This document shows, piece by piece, positions 1 to 11,510 of a stretch of DNA of 64,000 nt. The position numbers and the translations under genes were made by a program. Source of the stretch: Thermoleophilia bacterium (GTDB lineage Bacteria > Actinomycetota > Thermoleophilia > RBG-16-64-13). Each line of letters begins with the position of its first letter. Position 1 is the first letter of the stretch. The notes under the pieces are model-generated. The model saw nothing but the letters and a program-made list of their open reading frames with translations, was not told the DNA's origin and ran no database searches. The stretch is from the NCBI GenBank assembly GCA_026415615.1, contig JAOAGT010000005.1:101741-165740 (forward strand). Reading direction: 5' to 3'.

Positions 1-361
1 GCGCGCGGGCGCCGCCCGCAACCCCAATAAGAGCCGCCCGCCTCGCTCGATATAAGCGATCGACCTCCGCAAGCACGCCAGCAACTCCCGGCTCCGAGCG
101 CACAAGCCGCCTGAAACGCCTCACGGCCCCCTGGCTTTCTGCACGGCTCACCGTTTTCACCAAAGCAAGGCAGACGAGATACAGGAGGGTAGGATTAGGA
201 GATACGCCTCCCACCAGCGGAGGGGTTTCAACCACAGCGGGATATCCAAACGGGCAACGAACAGCTATACCAGTGAGTTCGTATGGAGCCCTACCAAGCG
301 CCCCAGCGACAACCGCTAGGTCCCGCGATGAGACAGAGAAAGAACTAGCAACCTCACCCAT
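1..361 (-). CDS. DUF501 family protein, partial (runs off left edge)
   Basis: Reading the minus strand gives an open frame that leaves the window without a stop. After a start at 361 it reads SSRDLAVVAGALGRAPYE and then the hallmark CPFGYPAVVETPPL, followed by a PNPTLLYLVCLALVKTVSRAE segment, which matches the DUF501 family. This family sits between ftsB and ppx in Mycobacterium and Streptomyces, exactly the position seen here. Its biochemical role is not known to me. The ATG at 361 best fits the family N-terminus and follows the upstream stop by about 30 bases. The frame stays open back to about 541, with alternative starts at GTG 412 and ATG 475 that would overlap the upstream gene. Confidence 0.75.
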   Translation of the reverse strand, partial: MGEVASSFSVSSRDLAVVAGALGRAPYELTGIAVRCPFGYPAVVETPPLVGGVSPNPTLLYLVCLALVKTVSRAESQGAVRRFRRLVRSEPGVAGVLAEVDRLYRARRAALIGVAGGARA

Positions 362-392
362 CTGGGCCGTCAGGTACAAACGCTCGCCCCGA

Positions 393-953
393 TCAACCCC
401 CACTACTCTCACTCGATGGAGCAGAACCTGTCCTTGACTCAGCGGTCGAAAGTCCAGCACTCCCGGACGTCTCATCGACTGAAAGACCTTGCCCACCGCA
501 AGCTTCCACAGTGGCCCTACTCGGGCCCGTAGAAGTGCCGCTTAAGCCTGTGGAAGTGCCGCTTAAGCCCGGGGAAGCGCTGCTACTAGCAGAAGTGCTG
601 GTGGTAGTCACAGCAGCAGTTGTACTGGTGGTCGAGATTATGGGGTCCTCACCGGCAACCGGCGTCGCCATCATCGGAGCTACTGCCTTTTGCAGTTGGT
701 CGACCTCCGAGGTTCTGTTCTCCTTCGCCACAGCGGCTACCACGACCACCGCGGCGATCACCGCAAGCACCACAAGCGAGCGGAGGCTGTAACGCTCCGA
801 CGGCGGCCGCCGCCTAGCCAAAAGATCAAGCCACAATAAGGGCGATCCAAACCCAGGATCGGTCTGTCTTCTCTGCTGATTGGAGCTGGAGTCCGGATTA
901 CGAAGCCATGGCTCGAGCTTGCGTTTAGGGTCACTCACGCTCGGACCCTCCAA
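393..953 (-). CDS. single-pass membrane protein with Ser/Thr-rich tail, function unknown
   Basis: An open frame of 186 codons that overlaps the end of the FtsB-like gene by 23 bases. It has about 55 basic, polar residues, one strong membrane segment (SLRSLVVLAVIAAVVVVAAVA, residues about 56-76), a short linker and a Ser/Thr/Gly-rich tail to the end. The tail contains an in-frame repeat (GLSGTST twice) made by a 21-base tandem duplication. Topology suggests a cytoplasmic N-terminus and an extracellular low-complexity stalk. I do not recognise a family. Its place between ftsB and DUF501 suggests an envelope or division role, but this is inference. The low-complexity tail makes the frame less certain than its neighbours. 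Confidence 0.55.
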   Translation of the reverse strand: MEGPSVSDPKRKLEPWLRNPDSSSNQQRRQTDPGFGSPLLWLDLLARRRPPSERYSLRSLVVLAVIAAVVVVAAVAKENRTSEVDQLQKAVAPMMATPVAGEDPIISTTSTTAAVTTTSTSASSSASPGLSGTSTGLSGTSTGPSRATVEACGGQGLSVDETSGSAGLSTAESRTGSAPSSESSGG

Positions 954-1518
954 AGAAGTCCATGAGAGCTAGCACCAGCCTCTCGAAAAAACCAACCTTC
1001 ACCTTTTCAACCTGAGCCCCAGACACCTCGACATCCGCCTCCCCGGGGCCAAGCCCCACTGCGCGGGCGCCGGTAGCAGCCGGAGAAGCTTCTCCCGCAC
1101 CGTCTGAGGAACTAGAGTCTACCACGATATACAGTTCCTCCCCTGGACGAGCATACGAGAGTTCTTTGCGGGCCAAAGTCTCAAGATAAGAAGCCTCGGT
1201 AAGCTTGCCGACCTCCGCCTGCAGCTGAAGGCGTTGCTGCTCTAGCGCAGCCACTTCTTGGCTTACTTTTTGCAAGCGCGCCCGAGCATCGAGATAGTCG
1301 GTGAGGGGACCCCAGTTCACTGACACTGCCGCCCCCAGCAGGAGGAGCAAGAGAACGGCCCCAAGAATGCGGCGTCTCCTCCTGCAAGCTGCCTCTCTGG
1401 CATTTTTGGAGTCTTTGAAGCTGTTGTGTGCCGCACGCGGGTCAACTGCAGCGTTTCCCTTGCTCGAAACGCCGCGGTCTCCCCACATCTCCGTCGCTAT
1501 GCTCCCTGGTCTTGCCAT
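931..1518 (-). CDS. ftsB: FtsB/DivIC-like septum formation initiator protein
   Basis: A bitopic division protein of the FtsB/DivIC family, expected to act with FtsL and FtsQ/DivIB at the septum. From the ATG at 1518 it is about 195 residues. A basic stretch (CRRRRR) precedes a membrane helix (ILGAVLLLLLLGAAVSV), then a heptad-rich coiled coil (LQKVSQEVAALEQQRLQLQAEV) and the family motif LETLARKELSYARPGEELYIV. The open frame continues upstream to 1644, but that part overlaps the end of eno and looks non-conserved. ATG 1488 is a further alternative. Neighbours eno upstream and DUF501 downstream are the classic actinobacterial arrangement. Confidence 0.85.
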   Translation of the reverse strand: MARPGSIATEMWGDRGVSSKGNAAVDPRAAHNSFKDSKNAREAACRRRRRILGAVLLLLLLGAAVSVNWGPLTDYLDARARLQKVSQEVAALEQQRLQLQAEVGKLTEASYLETLARKELSYARPGEELYIVVDSSSSDGAGEASPAATGARAVGLGPGEADVEVSGAQVEKVKVGFFERLVLALMDFFGGSERE

Positions 1519-1570
1519 AGAGCTGTCAAACCCGCCTGGGTAGTTCCGTTGAAAGAACCGGCAAACGTAC

Positions 1571-3672
<2,102 letters not shown>

Positions 3673-4770
3673 TTAGTTCCGGCCTCCTTCGGGTGCTGCT
3701 TGCTCCTTGACACCCACGGCTGAAACCCCCGCAGCCACTGTGTTAGGTGGTTCGTAGCCAGAGCGATACTTAACCCCCACCCTCTTTTCTGCAACCGAAA
3801 GCCAGGTCTGCCAGGTCTCCTCCTGCTTCTTAGCAAGCAGGGTGCTTCTTATGCCCTCCCTAACCTGTTCGAAGGGGAGCTCGCTCTGGGGCACAATGTC
3901 GGTCACCTGAATAAGGTGATATCCGTACTGGGTGCGAACGGGCTCGGAAATCTCCCCTTTCTTAAGAGAAAAAACTGCCTGCTCGAATTCTGGCACCAAG
4001 CTCCCTCGCACTACAGCTCCCAAATCACCCCCCGAGTCCTTGGTGGTCTCGTCATCTGAGTACCGCTCGGCAGCAGTAACAAAATCGAGTCCGTTCTGGA
4101 TCTCCCGTCGCACTTTCTCGGCTTCAGTACGAGCCGCCTCCCATTCCACCTGGCTCGCGGCGCGAGCGCGAGTTCCGTCGGTCAACATACGATAAGGCGA
4201 AATGAGAATGTGCCTGACTTTGCGCGACTCCTGCTCCACGTAGTCGGCCTTATGAGCGTCGTAATAAGCACGAACCTCTTCTTCGGTAACAGTGATCTCC
4301 TTGGTCACATAGGCTTTGACCTTCTCCAGCCACAGCTGATCTCTCAGGGCTTTTCTGAGCTGGTCTTCGTCCAAGCCATACTCTTTGAGGGCAGCCTGAA
4401 ACCGAGTGGAGTCGTTAAAGAACATTTGCCGGATTTGGCTAAACGCGGCCTGCACCTCAGACTCAGTCACCGTGATTCCATAGCCCGCCGCTTCCTGCCG
4501 CAGGATTTCCTGAGTGATCAAGTATTTGACCAAAGCTAGTTGGAAGCGCCTGTACTGCTCAGAATCCTTGTCGGCCTTGGGAGCCAGACCGGCCGCTTCG
4601 TAAGCGGCTGTCAATCGCTCAAGGTCTTGCTTGAGTACGAGACTTGAGCCTACTTGAGCAATCGCTTGCTTTGGTAAGTCTTCCTTGCAGCCCAGTGCCA
4701 GGCAGCAGGTTGCTATCAGAAGGACAATAGCGATTACTCGCACCAACGAGAAACTCACTCTCCCGACCAA
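3673..4770 (-). CDS. lipoprotein peptidyl-prolyl isomerase, SurA/PrsA-like
   Basis: A secreted foldase of 365 residues. The N-terminus has a signal peptide ending in a lipobox (LALGC, Cys about residue 28), so it is expected to be a lipoprotein on the outer face of the membrane. A SurA-N-type helical domain follows (SLVLKQDLERL, GITVTESEVQAAFSQI). The parvulin (PpiC) rotamase domain covers about 180-290 (VRHILI, ERYSDDETTKDSGGDLG, QYGYHLIQVTD). The start is a TTG at 4770 that overlaps the mfd end by 16 bases and has an AAGGAG site five bases upstream. It likely helps exported proteins fold. Confidence 0.9.
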   Translation of the reverse strand: MVGRVSFSLVRVIAIVLLIATCCLALGCKEDLPKQAIAQVGSSLVLKQDLERLTAAYEAAGLAPKADKDSEQYRRFQLALVKYLITQEILRQEAAGYGITVTESEVQAAFSQIRQMFFNDSTRFQAALKEYGLDEDQLRKALRDQLWLEKVKAYVTKEITVTEEEVRAYYDAHKADYVEQESRKVRHILISPYRMLTDGTRARAASQVEWEAARTEAEKVRREIQNGLDFVTAAERYSDDETTKDSGGDLGAVVRGSLVPEFEQAVFSLKKGEISEPVRTQYGYHLIQVTDIVPQSELPFEQVREGIRSTLLAKKQEETWQTWLSVAEKRVGVKYRSGYEPPNTVAAGVSAVGVKEQAAPEGGRN

Positions 4771-7700
4771 GGACTCTCCTTCTCCAGGAGCCCGAGTATA
4801 TCACCCAGCACTTCCCGCACTACTACCCGCACTTCGCGCTCGTCTCCCCTTAAGCCTAGAGCCAGCTGCCTCTGCACCGGGGCATATACGTAGCGCCTGT
4901 CCTTTTGCCTTAGCTTCTCCCGCGATCCGGCAGGCAGCTCAAGCCCCCCGATTACAAGGCGACCTCTCTCCACCGAAAGGAGATCGGCGCCTAACTCTTG
5001 CAAGACAATTCTTACTTGAGCAAGAAACAGTAGATTTTCAACAGGTTCTGGAATCACCCCAAAGCGATCACGAAGCTCCTGCCGCAAGTCAGCCACCTCT
5101 TCCATGCTTGCCAGCTGAGCAATGCGCCGATGCAAGTCTACTCGCGCCGCCTCGTAACTCACAAAGCTAGCCGGTACATAAGCGTCGATGGGAAGCTCAA
5201 CCCGGGGCATCTTGTGCACTTTGATCTCTTCTCCGCGCAACCGTGCTGCCGCCTCACGCAACATCGACAAATACATCTCAAATCCGACTGCCGCAATGTG
5301 ACCCGATTGTTCCTCGCCCAAGAGCTCCCCAGCTCCTCGTATTTCAAGATCCCGCAGGGCAATCTTGAAGCCCGACCCAAGTTCGGTGTAGTCCGCCAAG
5401 GTGGACAGCCGCGCAGCAGCCTCTTGAGTGAGCGCCTCCTCGCCGGGATGAAACAGAAATGCGTGAGCTACTCGTGATGAGCGACCGATGCGGCCGCGAA
5501 TTTGATAAAGCTGGGCAAGGCCCAAGAGATCGGCTCTTTCCACAATCAACGTGTTTGCGTTGGGAATGTCAAGCCCGCTTTCGATGATGGTGGTGGTAAC
5601 CAAGACGTCCCAATCTCCGCGCAAGAACTCCACCATGACTCGCTCAAGTTCGTTTTCGGGCATCTGGCCATGAGCCACCGCTATGCGCGCCGAAGGCACA
5701 AGTTGTCGCAAGCGACTGGCAGCTTCCTCTATAGTGTCGACTCGATTATGCAGGTAGAAAACCTGGCCGCCTCTTGAGATTTCCCGCTCAATTGCGCGCT
5801 TTACAATGCCTTCATCGTACGCGCCTACGTAGGTCTGTATCGGGTGACGATCCCTCGGCGGGGTCTCGATTGTGGTTATGTCCCGCACGCCCGAGAGAGA
5901 CATCTGCAGGGTTCGGGGAATGGGTGTAGCCGTCAAAGTAAGTACATCCACCTGCAACTTAAGGCGCCTGAGCAGCTCCTTCTGCGCCACGCCGAAGCGC
6001 TGTTCCTCGTCGATGACGACTAGACCCAGATCCTTCGGTTTTACGTCCGGAGAAAGCAGTCTGTGAGTGCCGATCAGCACGTCTACCCTTCCTTGAGCAA
6101 AATCGCGTAGAATGCGCCGCTGCTCTGCAGCGGTCCTGAAGCGGGAGATCATCTCCACCCGCACAGGAAACTCCGCAAAGCGCTCGCGGAAGGTGGCGTA
6201 GTGCTGCTGAGCCAGGATAGTGGTCGGCACTAACACCATGACCTGCTTGCCATCCTGAACAGCCTTAAAAACCGCGCGCAGAGCAACCTCGGTTTTTCCA
6301 TAGCCCACGTCTCCACAGATCAGTCGGTCCATGGGCCTCTCAGACTCCATGTCGTCCTTGACCACATCAATGGCGCGTAGCTGGTCCTCGGTTTCCTCAT
6401 AAGGAAAGGCTCTTTCAAATTGAGCTTGCCAGTCGGTGTCGGCAGAAAAGGCATATCCCTTACTTGCTTGCCGCAAGGCGTAGAGATGCAAAAGCTCGCC
6501 AGCCACCTGGGCAGCCGCGCGGCGTACTTTGCTTTTAATGTGCTCCCACGAGCGCCCCCCTAGCTTCGAAAGGCTGGGGGCGGCTCCTCCCATCCCCACG
6601 TAACGCATGACCTTGCCAATCTGTTCGTGGGGCACATAGAGCATGTCGCCGTCTCGAAAGAGTAGATCCAAGTAGTCCCGGGTAACTCCACCCACCGTAC
6701 GGGTGGAAATTCCCACGAACCGGCCGATGCCGTAGTCTTCGTGTACGACGTAATCTCCCTTGCGCAGATCGCGAAAGCTTGATAGCTCCAGCCCAGCCGG
6801 ACGTGGTCGCGCCCCCGCCACTTTGCGTCGCCGGGGGAAAACCACACTCTCAGTCAAAAGAGCCAACTTAAGGTCTGGGAGCACAAAGTGCCGACGATAG
6901 GGAATAGCTAGGTAGGTAACGCCCGGGGTTGCCGCTATCTCGCCGCCGCTTTCCACCACACCTGGTACACGCTTTAGAATGTATGGAGCACGCTCCGCTT
7001 CCCCTTTGTGTTCAAAGGCAATAACCACGCGATAGCCTTCGTCGACCAAACGAGAAAGATGAAGCTCCACCTCCGGTAAAGAAGCAGCAGCAAGGTCGCC
7101 GCTGGCGGCCCGGAAAACCACTTCCTCGTCTTCCCCCTGCGCGTCAGCCTGATCCTCGCCAGTGGAGTGCACAGTGCCAAAGAACACTCTGGCCATCTCG
7201 GAGAGAGACGCCTGTACTTCCTCCCAACTGTAATATCCCTGTACTGCGCCAGTAGAGCTGCCCACTGCATCGGTGGAGCCGCCCACTATGTCGGCGAGAT
7301 CCGCCGCAAAGGCCTCCACGCGTGCCCGCGCTTGGAGCGGATCGGTCATAAATACGAAGGCTTCGCGCGGGAGTAGACTGGTAATTGGAACTGGAGATCC
7401 TTCGCCTTCCGCAGCCGCGCAGATAAGCACGCTCTCCACCGGTTGAATAGACCGCTGGGTAAAGATAGAGAAACGACGCAAGCTCTCAATTTCATCGCCC
7501 CAAAACTCGATTCGGACGGGATAAAGGTCAGTGCTAGGAAACACGTCGATGATCCCGCCCCGCACGCTGAACTCGCCGGGGTTCTCGGCCTGGTCCACCC
7601 GCCGGTAGCCAAGCTGGCAAAGATTGCTTATCAACTCATCGAAATCGTGGTGTGCGCCCCGAGAAAGTCTGAGACCCAGGCGATCTGGAACAATCACTCC

Positions 7701-8111
7701 TTCCAGCAAAGTGCTGGCCTCAAGCACAAGAACCGTTGCGGCGCCCCGGCCCTCTGCTTGTGCTTGTAACGCCTCCAGAGCCCGCGCCCTTCGCCCAGCC
7801 ACCCGCGGCTGCACCGAGGTCTCGGATCCATACCACACTCCCCGAGGAGGAAGGTAAACAACATCGCGACCATCAAGGTAAAGAGCAAGCTCATGCTCAA
7901 GACCAAGAGCCAGGTCTTGGTCCGGAGCCACTATCAAGGCAGGGCGTGTTCGCCAAGCAGGCAAAGAAAGAAGACCGCCAATAACATAAGCCTGAATAAA
8001 GCCAGGAACACCCGCACAAAATGCGCCGTTGGTAAGATCTGCGGTCTCGAGCTTGGCTGCCAGCTTGACAAAAGGCGGATAGTCAAGCAGAAAGTCAGTC
8101 AGACGAGGCAT
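4755..8111 (-). CDS. mfd: transcription-repair coupling factor Mfd
   Basis: A DNA translocase of about 1,118 residues that removes stalled RNA polymerase and recruits UvrAB. Domains in order: a UvrB-like damage-recognition module at the N-terminus, the RNA polymerase-interaction domain at about 455 ([16 protein letters not shown]), a RecG-type helicase with [14 protein letters not shown] (about 600), DEEQRFG (about 700), [12 protein letters not shown] and GRIGRSS (about 875), and a C-terminal TRCF domain. ATG 8111 overlaps pth by 17 bases; an upstream TTG at 8144 would overlap it by 50 and has no ribosome site. Around 7245-7275 an in-frame duplication gives [14 protein letters not shown] in a linker. 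Confidence 0.97.
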   Translation of the reverse strand: MPRLTDFLLDYPPFVKLAAKLETADLTNGAFCAGVPGFIQAYVIGGLLSLPAWRTRPALIVAPDQDLALGLEHELALYLDGRDVVYLPPRGVWYGSETSVQPRVAGRRARALEALQAQAEGRGAATVLVLEASTLLEGVIVPDRLGLRLSRGAHHDFDELISNLCQLGYRRVDQAENPGEFSVRGGIIDVFPSTDLYPVRIEFWGDEIESLRRFSIFTQRSIQPVESVLICAAAEGEGSPVPITSLLPREAFVFMTDPLQARARVEAFAADLADIVGGSTDAVGSSTGAVQGYYSWEEVQASLSEMARVFFGTVHSTGEDQADAQGEDEEVVFRAASGDLAAASLPEVELHLSRLVDEGYRVVIAFEHKGEAERAPYILKRVPGVVESGGEIAATPGVTYLAIPYRRHFVLPDLKLALLTESVVFPRRRKVAGARPRPAGLELSSFRDLRKGDYVVHEDYGIGRFVGISTRTVGGVTRDYLDLLFRDGDMLYVPHEQIGKVMRYVGMGGAAPSLSKLGGRSWEHIKSKVRRAAAQVAGELLHLYALRQASKGYAFSADTDWQAQFERAFPYEETEDQLRAIDVVKDDMESERPMDRLICGDVGYGKTEVALRAVFKAVQDGKQVMVLVPTTILAQQHYATFRERFAEFPVRVEMISRFRTAAEQRRILRDFAQGRVDVLIGTHRLLSPDVKPKDLGLVVIDEEQRFGVAQKELLRRLKLQVDVLTLTATPIPRTLQMSLSGVRDITTIETPPRDRHPIQTYVGAYDEGIVKRAIEREISRGGQVFYLHNRVDTIEEAASRLRQLVPSARIAVAHGQMPENELERVMVEFLRGDWDVLVTTTIIESGLDIPNANTLIVERADLLGLAQLYQIRGRIGRSSRVAHAFLFHPGEEALTQEAAARLSTLADYTELGSGFKIALRDLEIRGAGELLGEEQSGHIAAVGFEMYLSMLREAAARLRGEEIKVHKMPRVELPIDAYVPASFVSYEAARVDLHRRIAQLASMEEVADLRQELRDRFGVIPEPVENLLFLAQVRIVLQELGADLLSVERGRLVIGGLELPAGSREKLRQKDRRYVYAPVQRQLALGLRGDEREVRVVVREVLGDILGLLEKESPWSGE

Positions 8112-8661
8112 CGCCGCTTGAACGAATTCTAAGCCATTCCTCAACTAGGTCGGCAGCCCGACCTATCAGGGTCTCTACCTCCTCACGAGGCTCATCAAAC
8201 GGAGCAAGTACATAGTCCACTAACGGAACATTACCTTGCGCTGGGCGCCCTACACCTACCCGAACTCGCCAGAAGTCCCTCGTCCCTAGATGCTGTTCCA
8301 GACTCCGAAGACCGTTATGACCGCCCAGACCCTGTCCTTCTTTTAGCCGCGCCTCCCCAAAAGGTAGCTCCACGTCATCATGGATCACCAGGATCTGCCC
8401 AGGTTGCACCCGATAGTGGCGAGCAGCCTCCGCTACCGATTTCCCAGACAAGTTCATATACGTTAGGGGGAGTAGCAGCGCCACCGCGGCTCCGAGAATC
8501 TCGCCCTCGCACACTAGTCCATGAAAACGATTGCGCGGCAGCCCAAGACTGTGACGGCGTCTTAATTCCTCCGCCACCATGAAGCCAGCGTTATGCCGGT
8601 GGCGCTGATATTCGGGCCCAGGATTTCCCAGACCCACAACTAAATACTTTGGCTCTCCCAA
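8095..8661 (-). CDS. pth: peptidyl-tRNA hydrolase
   Basis: Releases peptides from prematurely dropped peptidyl-tRNA. The 188-residue protein has all family signatures: VVGLGNPGPEYQRHRHNAGF with the catalytic histidine, VALLLPLTYMNLSG, the HDDVELPFG aspartate segment and GHNGLRSLEQHLGTRDFWRVRVG. The start is a TTG at 8661 with AAGGAA six to seven bases upstream. It lies between rplY and mfd as in other actinobacteria. Confidence 0.97.
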   Translation of the reverse strand: MGEPKYLVVGLGNPGPEYQRHRHNAGFMVAEELRRRHSLGLPRNRFHGLVCEGEILGAAVALLLPLTYMNLSGKSVAEAARHYRVQPGQILVIHDDVELPFGEARLKEGQGLGGHNGLRSLEQHLGTRDFWRVRVGVGRPAQGNVPLVDYVLAPFDEPREEVETLIGRAADLVEEWLRIRSSGDASSD

Positions 8662-8677
8662 CTTTTCCTTGTCACAG

Positions 8678-9295
8678 TCATTCCTCGGAGCCGGACTCTT
8701 CAGACGCCGCCTCCTGGATCTTTGGCGGAAGGAGCGTGACCACTATGTCATCCGGATCGTCCACAATCGTTACCCCAGTCGGGACCAGGAGCGACGCCAC
8801 TGTCAAATGTTCCCCCACCCGGAGATCTCCGATGTCGAGCTTGATGGACTCCGGAATCTGCGCGGGTAGAGCACGCACAGTAACTTCGCGCTTCTCCCAC
8901 TCAAGCACCGCTCCTGCCGCCACAGCCTCCGGCTCCCCTACGGCTTCGATCTCTACCTCCGCCTCCACCTGGCTAGACAGGTCTACCTCGTGAAGATCCA
9001 CATGTAGTACTTGCCGTTTGAACGGGTGCACCTGCACTTCTTGCACAAGCGCATACCTGCTACCCTTCGCCTCGGGGCCAGAGTCAGAAGATCCGTTCTC
9101 AAAAACAAGTTCGAGTAACACCTTGTGTCCCTGCGCCATGGCGTCGCGCAAATCCTGGAGGCGCACAGCGATGGGCAAGGCAGGTCGGTTCTTGCCATAA
9201 AGTACTCCGGGCACGAAACCCCGAGCTCTCAGCCGACGCGAGGGTCCGTCTCCCACTTCCAAACGTTTGCTCACTGGCAGTCTCACAGCATCCAT
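8678..9295 (-). CDS. rplY: 50S ribosomal protein L25, Ctc/TL5 form
   Basis: A 5S rRNA-binding ribosomal protein of the long two-domain form (general stress protein Ctc). The N-terminal L25 fold includes SRRLRARGFVPGVLYGKN and the RNA-binding VHPFKRQVLHVDLHEVD. The C-terminal TL5 beta domain follows, and the protein ends in an acidic tail (EEASEESGSEE). ATG 9295 was chosen because AAAGGAG lies just upstream. The open frame runs on to 9400 but that part is not family-like. About 205 residues, usual for Ctc. The 185-base gap to prs holds no clear gene or terminator. Confidence 0.95.
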   Translation of the reverse strand: MDAVRLPVSKRLEVGDGPSRRLRARGFVPGVLYGKNRPALPIAVRLQDLRDAMAQGHKVLLELVFENGSSDSGPEAKGSRYALVQEVQVHPFKRQVLHVDLHEVDLSSQVEAEVEIEAVGEPEAVAAGAVLEWEKREVTVRALPAQIPESIKLDIGDLRVGEHLTVASLLVPTGVTIVDDPDDIVVTLLPPKIQEAASEESGSEE

Positions 9296-9480
9296 GGGTC
9301 TCTCCTTTCGAGCCTTGAGTCCTTGGGACCAAACAGCTTTGGGAACCGGTACTGTCAACCGCCATGAACCCCGTCCTCGAGTCACGGCGCCGTCTACCAC
9401 CAGCGCCGCGCCCTGTGCACGGGCACTCCAGCCATCTTCGCGAGCCAGACAACGGCCAGCGCCGCGGCCGGCCCCGTTAG

Positions 9481-10476
9481 CTAGAACAGCTGGTTCTCTC
9501 CCTGGAAGAGAGCGCTTACCGACTCATCGGCAAATACTGAGCGGATCGTATCCGCCAAAATGCCGGCCGTGGATAATACCACGATCTTGCTGCGGTCCTT
9601 GTCTGGCCGCAGAGGGATAGTGTCAGTGACCACCACTTCCTTGAGCGGAGACGCCGCAATGCGTTCGTAGGCCGGATCAGACAACACCGGGTGGCTGCAG
9701 GCAGCGTAGACCTCTTTTGCCCCCTTCTCGAGAAGCGCCTCTACTCCGTTAACGAGTGTGCCAGCCGTGTCTATGATGTCATCCACAATGATGGCCGATT
9801 TGCCCTCTACCTCGCCGATCACATACATCACTCGCGACACATTGTGCGCGGGGCGCAACTTGCTAAGCACGGCCACCGGACAACCGAGGCGATCGGCCAT
9901 CCGTTTGGCGGTTTTCATGCCGCCCGCATCAGGCGAAACCACCACTATGTCCTCAAGGTTCTTAGCTTTGAAGTATTCGGCAATCATTGGCAGGGCCGTC
10001 ATGTGATCTACAGGAACGCTAAAAAAGCCCTGTAGCTGGCCAGCGTGCAGATCCATGGTCACAACCCTGTCGACGCCAGCGGCCTGCATGATGTCGGCCA
10101 CCAACCGAGCGGTGATCGGCTCCCGGGGGCAGCTCTTCTTGTCTTGCCGCGAGTAACCCATCCAAGGCACAACAGCAGTAACCCGCGCAGCCGAAGCCAG
10201 GCGAGCCGCCTGAATCATGATCAGGAGTTCCACCAGGTTCTCGTTTACTGGCCGGCAAGTAGGCTGAATGATGAAAACATCCGCCCCGCGGATGCTCTGA
10301 CCGTACTTGACGTAGATCTCGCCATCGGCAAAAGTCTTGATCTCCACTTCGCCAAGCTCTATTCCGAGCTTTTCCGCCACCTTTCGGCTAAGCTCGGGAT
10401 TTCCTCTACCAGAAAACACCATGAGTGAACGCTCGGGGGTCATCCGCGCGCAACGCCGCGGCTCCCAATCTCCCAT
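9481..10476 (-). CDS. prs: ribose-phosphate pyrophosphokinase
   Basis: Makes PRPP from ribose 5-phosphate and ATP, feeding nucleotide, histidine and tryptophan synthesis. The 331-residue protein contains MVFSGRGNPELSRKVAEKLG, the regulatory flexible loop PWMGYSRQDKKS, the metal-binding MDLHAGQLQGFF, VSPDAGGMKTAKRMAD and the PRPP-binding VDDIIDTAGTL. ATG 10476 is supported by AGGAGG eight bases upstream. The 12-base gap to the upstream glmU-like gene indicates one operon. Confidence 0.97.
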   Translation of the reverse strand: MGDWEPRRCARMTPERSLMVFSGRGNPELSRKVAEKLGIELGEVEIKTFADGEIYVKYGQSIRGADVFIIQPTCRPVNENLVELLIMIQAARLASAARVTAVVPWMGYSRQDKKSCPREPITARLVADIMQAAGVDRVVTMDLHAGQLQGFFSVPVDHMTALPMIAEYFKAKNLEDIVVVSPDAGGMKTAKRMADRLGCPVAVLSKLRPAHNVSRVMYVIGEVEGKSAIIVDDIIDTAGTLVNGVEALLEKGAKEVYAACSHPVLSDPAYERIAASPLKEVVVTDTIPLRPDKDRSKIVVLSTAGILADTIRSVFADESVSALFQGENQLF

Positions 10477-10488
10477 ACCCTGCTCCTC

Positions 10489-11298
10489 CTAGTAGCTGTC
10501 TCTTGGTTGCAAGATTGTTTCCCCAGACCGACTGCCGTCACTGGGGCTCCCGTTGTGCTTCTTACCCTGCCTACGCCGCATCAGCTCCTCAGCGACAACT
10601 AGATCCTCCCGCGAGTTAACTCCAAAAGCTGCTGTAGGATCGGACAAGCGCACCCCGCTTACTTTTCGCCCTTGCGCGCGCAAAGCAGAGATTACGTCTG
10701 TAAGATACATCTCATTTTGAGAATTGTCTGTCCCAATGTCGCGAAGCAAAGCAAGCGTGTCGCTGCTCGGGAGCACATAGACGCCAGCGTTTACCTCCTT
10801 TATCTCTCGCTGCTCCGGAGTCGCATCCCCCTCCTCCACTATGCCGGCGACCCACCCTTCCTCATCACGGAGAATCCGTCCATAGCCGCTAGGGGAGTCA
10901 AGAACCATTGTCATGACGCTTGCGCTCGCCCCTGAGCGTCGATGAGTCTCCACAAAATCCCGCAACACTTCGCCGGTCAACAAAGGGGCGTCCCCCGGCA
11001 ACACCAAAACAAGCCCCGGTAGGATATGCGACTCGGCAGCAAGTAATGCGTGACCAGTGCCAAGAGGCCGGTCTTGTAAGGCAACTAGCCAGCTCGCTGG
11101 CACATAAGGCGCCACCATTTCGGCCCGATGACCCAAGACCACTACCCGGCGATCAGCGGCAACAGACTCGGCCGCGGACAACACATGACGCAACATGGGT
11201 AAACCGCAGACAGGGTGCAAAACCTTGGGCAGATCGGACCTCATGCGCTTGCCCTGCCCCGCAGCAAGCACGACTACCGTTAACGGCAAAGAGTTCAC
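10489..11298 (-). CDS. GlmU-like UDP-N-acetylglucosamine pyrophosphorylase domain, no acetyltransferase domain
   Basis: A nucleotidyltransferase matching the N-terminal half of GlmU, which makes UDP-GlcNAc from GlcNAc-1-phosphate and UTP. Motifs: VVLAAGQGKRMRSDLPKVLH (nucleotide-binding loop), QDRPLGTGHALLAAE, VLPGDAPLLTGE, GYGRILRDEEG, EVNAGVYVLP and NEMYLTDVI. The protein stops at residue 269 after a short polar tail. The left-handed beta-helix acetyltransferase domain (about 200 residues in typical GlmU) is missing, and prs begins 12 bases later, so there is no room for it. The GTG start has GGAAG upstream. Acetylation of GlcN-1-phosphate must be done elsewhere. Confidence 0.88.
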   Translation of the reverse strand: MNSLPLTVVVLAAGQGKRMRSDLPKVLHPVCGLPMLRHVLSAAESVAADRRVVVLGHRAEMVAPYVPASWLVALQDRPLGTGHALLAAESHILPGLVLVLPGDAPLLTGEVLRDFVETHRRSGASASVMTMVLDSPSGYGRILRDEEGWVAGIVEEGDATPEQREIKEVNAGVYVLPSSDTLALLRDIGTDNSQNEMYLTDVISALRAQGRKVSGVRLSDPTAAFGVNSREDLVVAEELMRRRQGKKHNGSPSDGSRSGETILQPRDSY

Positions 11299-11342
11299 TT
11301 AGCTTCCATGACGTTGGAGGGCTTTAGGCAACAAAAATAAGG

Positions 11343-11414
11343 CTGGGGCGGTAGGATTCGAACCTACGAATCACGGGACCAAAACCCGTTGCCTTACCGC
11401 TTGGCTACGCCCCA
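11343..11414 (-). tRNA. tRNA-Gln (anticodon UUG)
   Basis: Reading the minus strand gives a full cloverleaf. A 7-bp acceptor stem pairs 11408-11414 with 11344-11350, and the discriminator base is G. The D arm has AGCCAAGCGGTAAGGCA. The anticodon stem ACGGG/CCCGT encloses TTTTGGT, giving anticodon UUG. The T arm contains GGTTCGAATCC. CC follows the discriminator base but the terminal A is not encoded. It lies between ispE and glmU. Confidence 0.97.
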
Positions 11415-11452
11415 ACACTTGCGACTCCGTACGCATACCCGGAGCGCTGCGA

Positions 11453-11481
11453 AGTATAAGTCAGCCCCACAAAGAGTGCAA
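11453..11481 (-). promoter_or_regulatory. promoter for tRNA-Gln
   Basis: On the minus strand a -35-like TTGCAC (11476-11481) and a -10 TATACT (11453-11458) are separated by exactly 17 bases. Transcription would start about 30 bases before the mature tRNA 5' end at 11414. It is a housekeeping-sigma type promoter judged by consensus only. Confidence 0.6.
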
Positions 11482-11510
11482 GAACAAACGCTTACTGTGC
11501 TGGGTGACAT

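Noticed and set aside
393-541. A frameshift joining the Ser/Thr-rich gene to DUF501
   Set aside because: DUF501 has a good family start at 361 after the upstream stop, so a broken gene is not needed to explain the frames.
511-792. Plus-strand open frame opposite the Ser/Thr-rich protein
   Set aside because: Valine/alanine-rich mirror of a low-complexity tail, no ribosome site, and neighbours on this side are all minus strand.
11436-11442. GGGTAT on the minus strand before tRNA-Gln as a SigB-type -10
   Set aside because: No GTTT-like -35 at the right distance; the TTGCAC-N17-TATACT pair just upstream explains the tRNA promoter.
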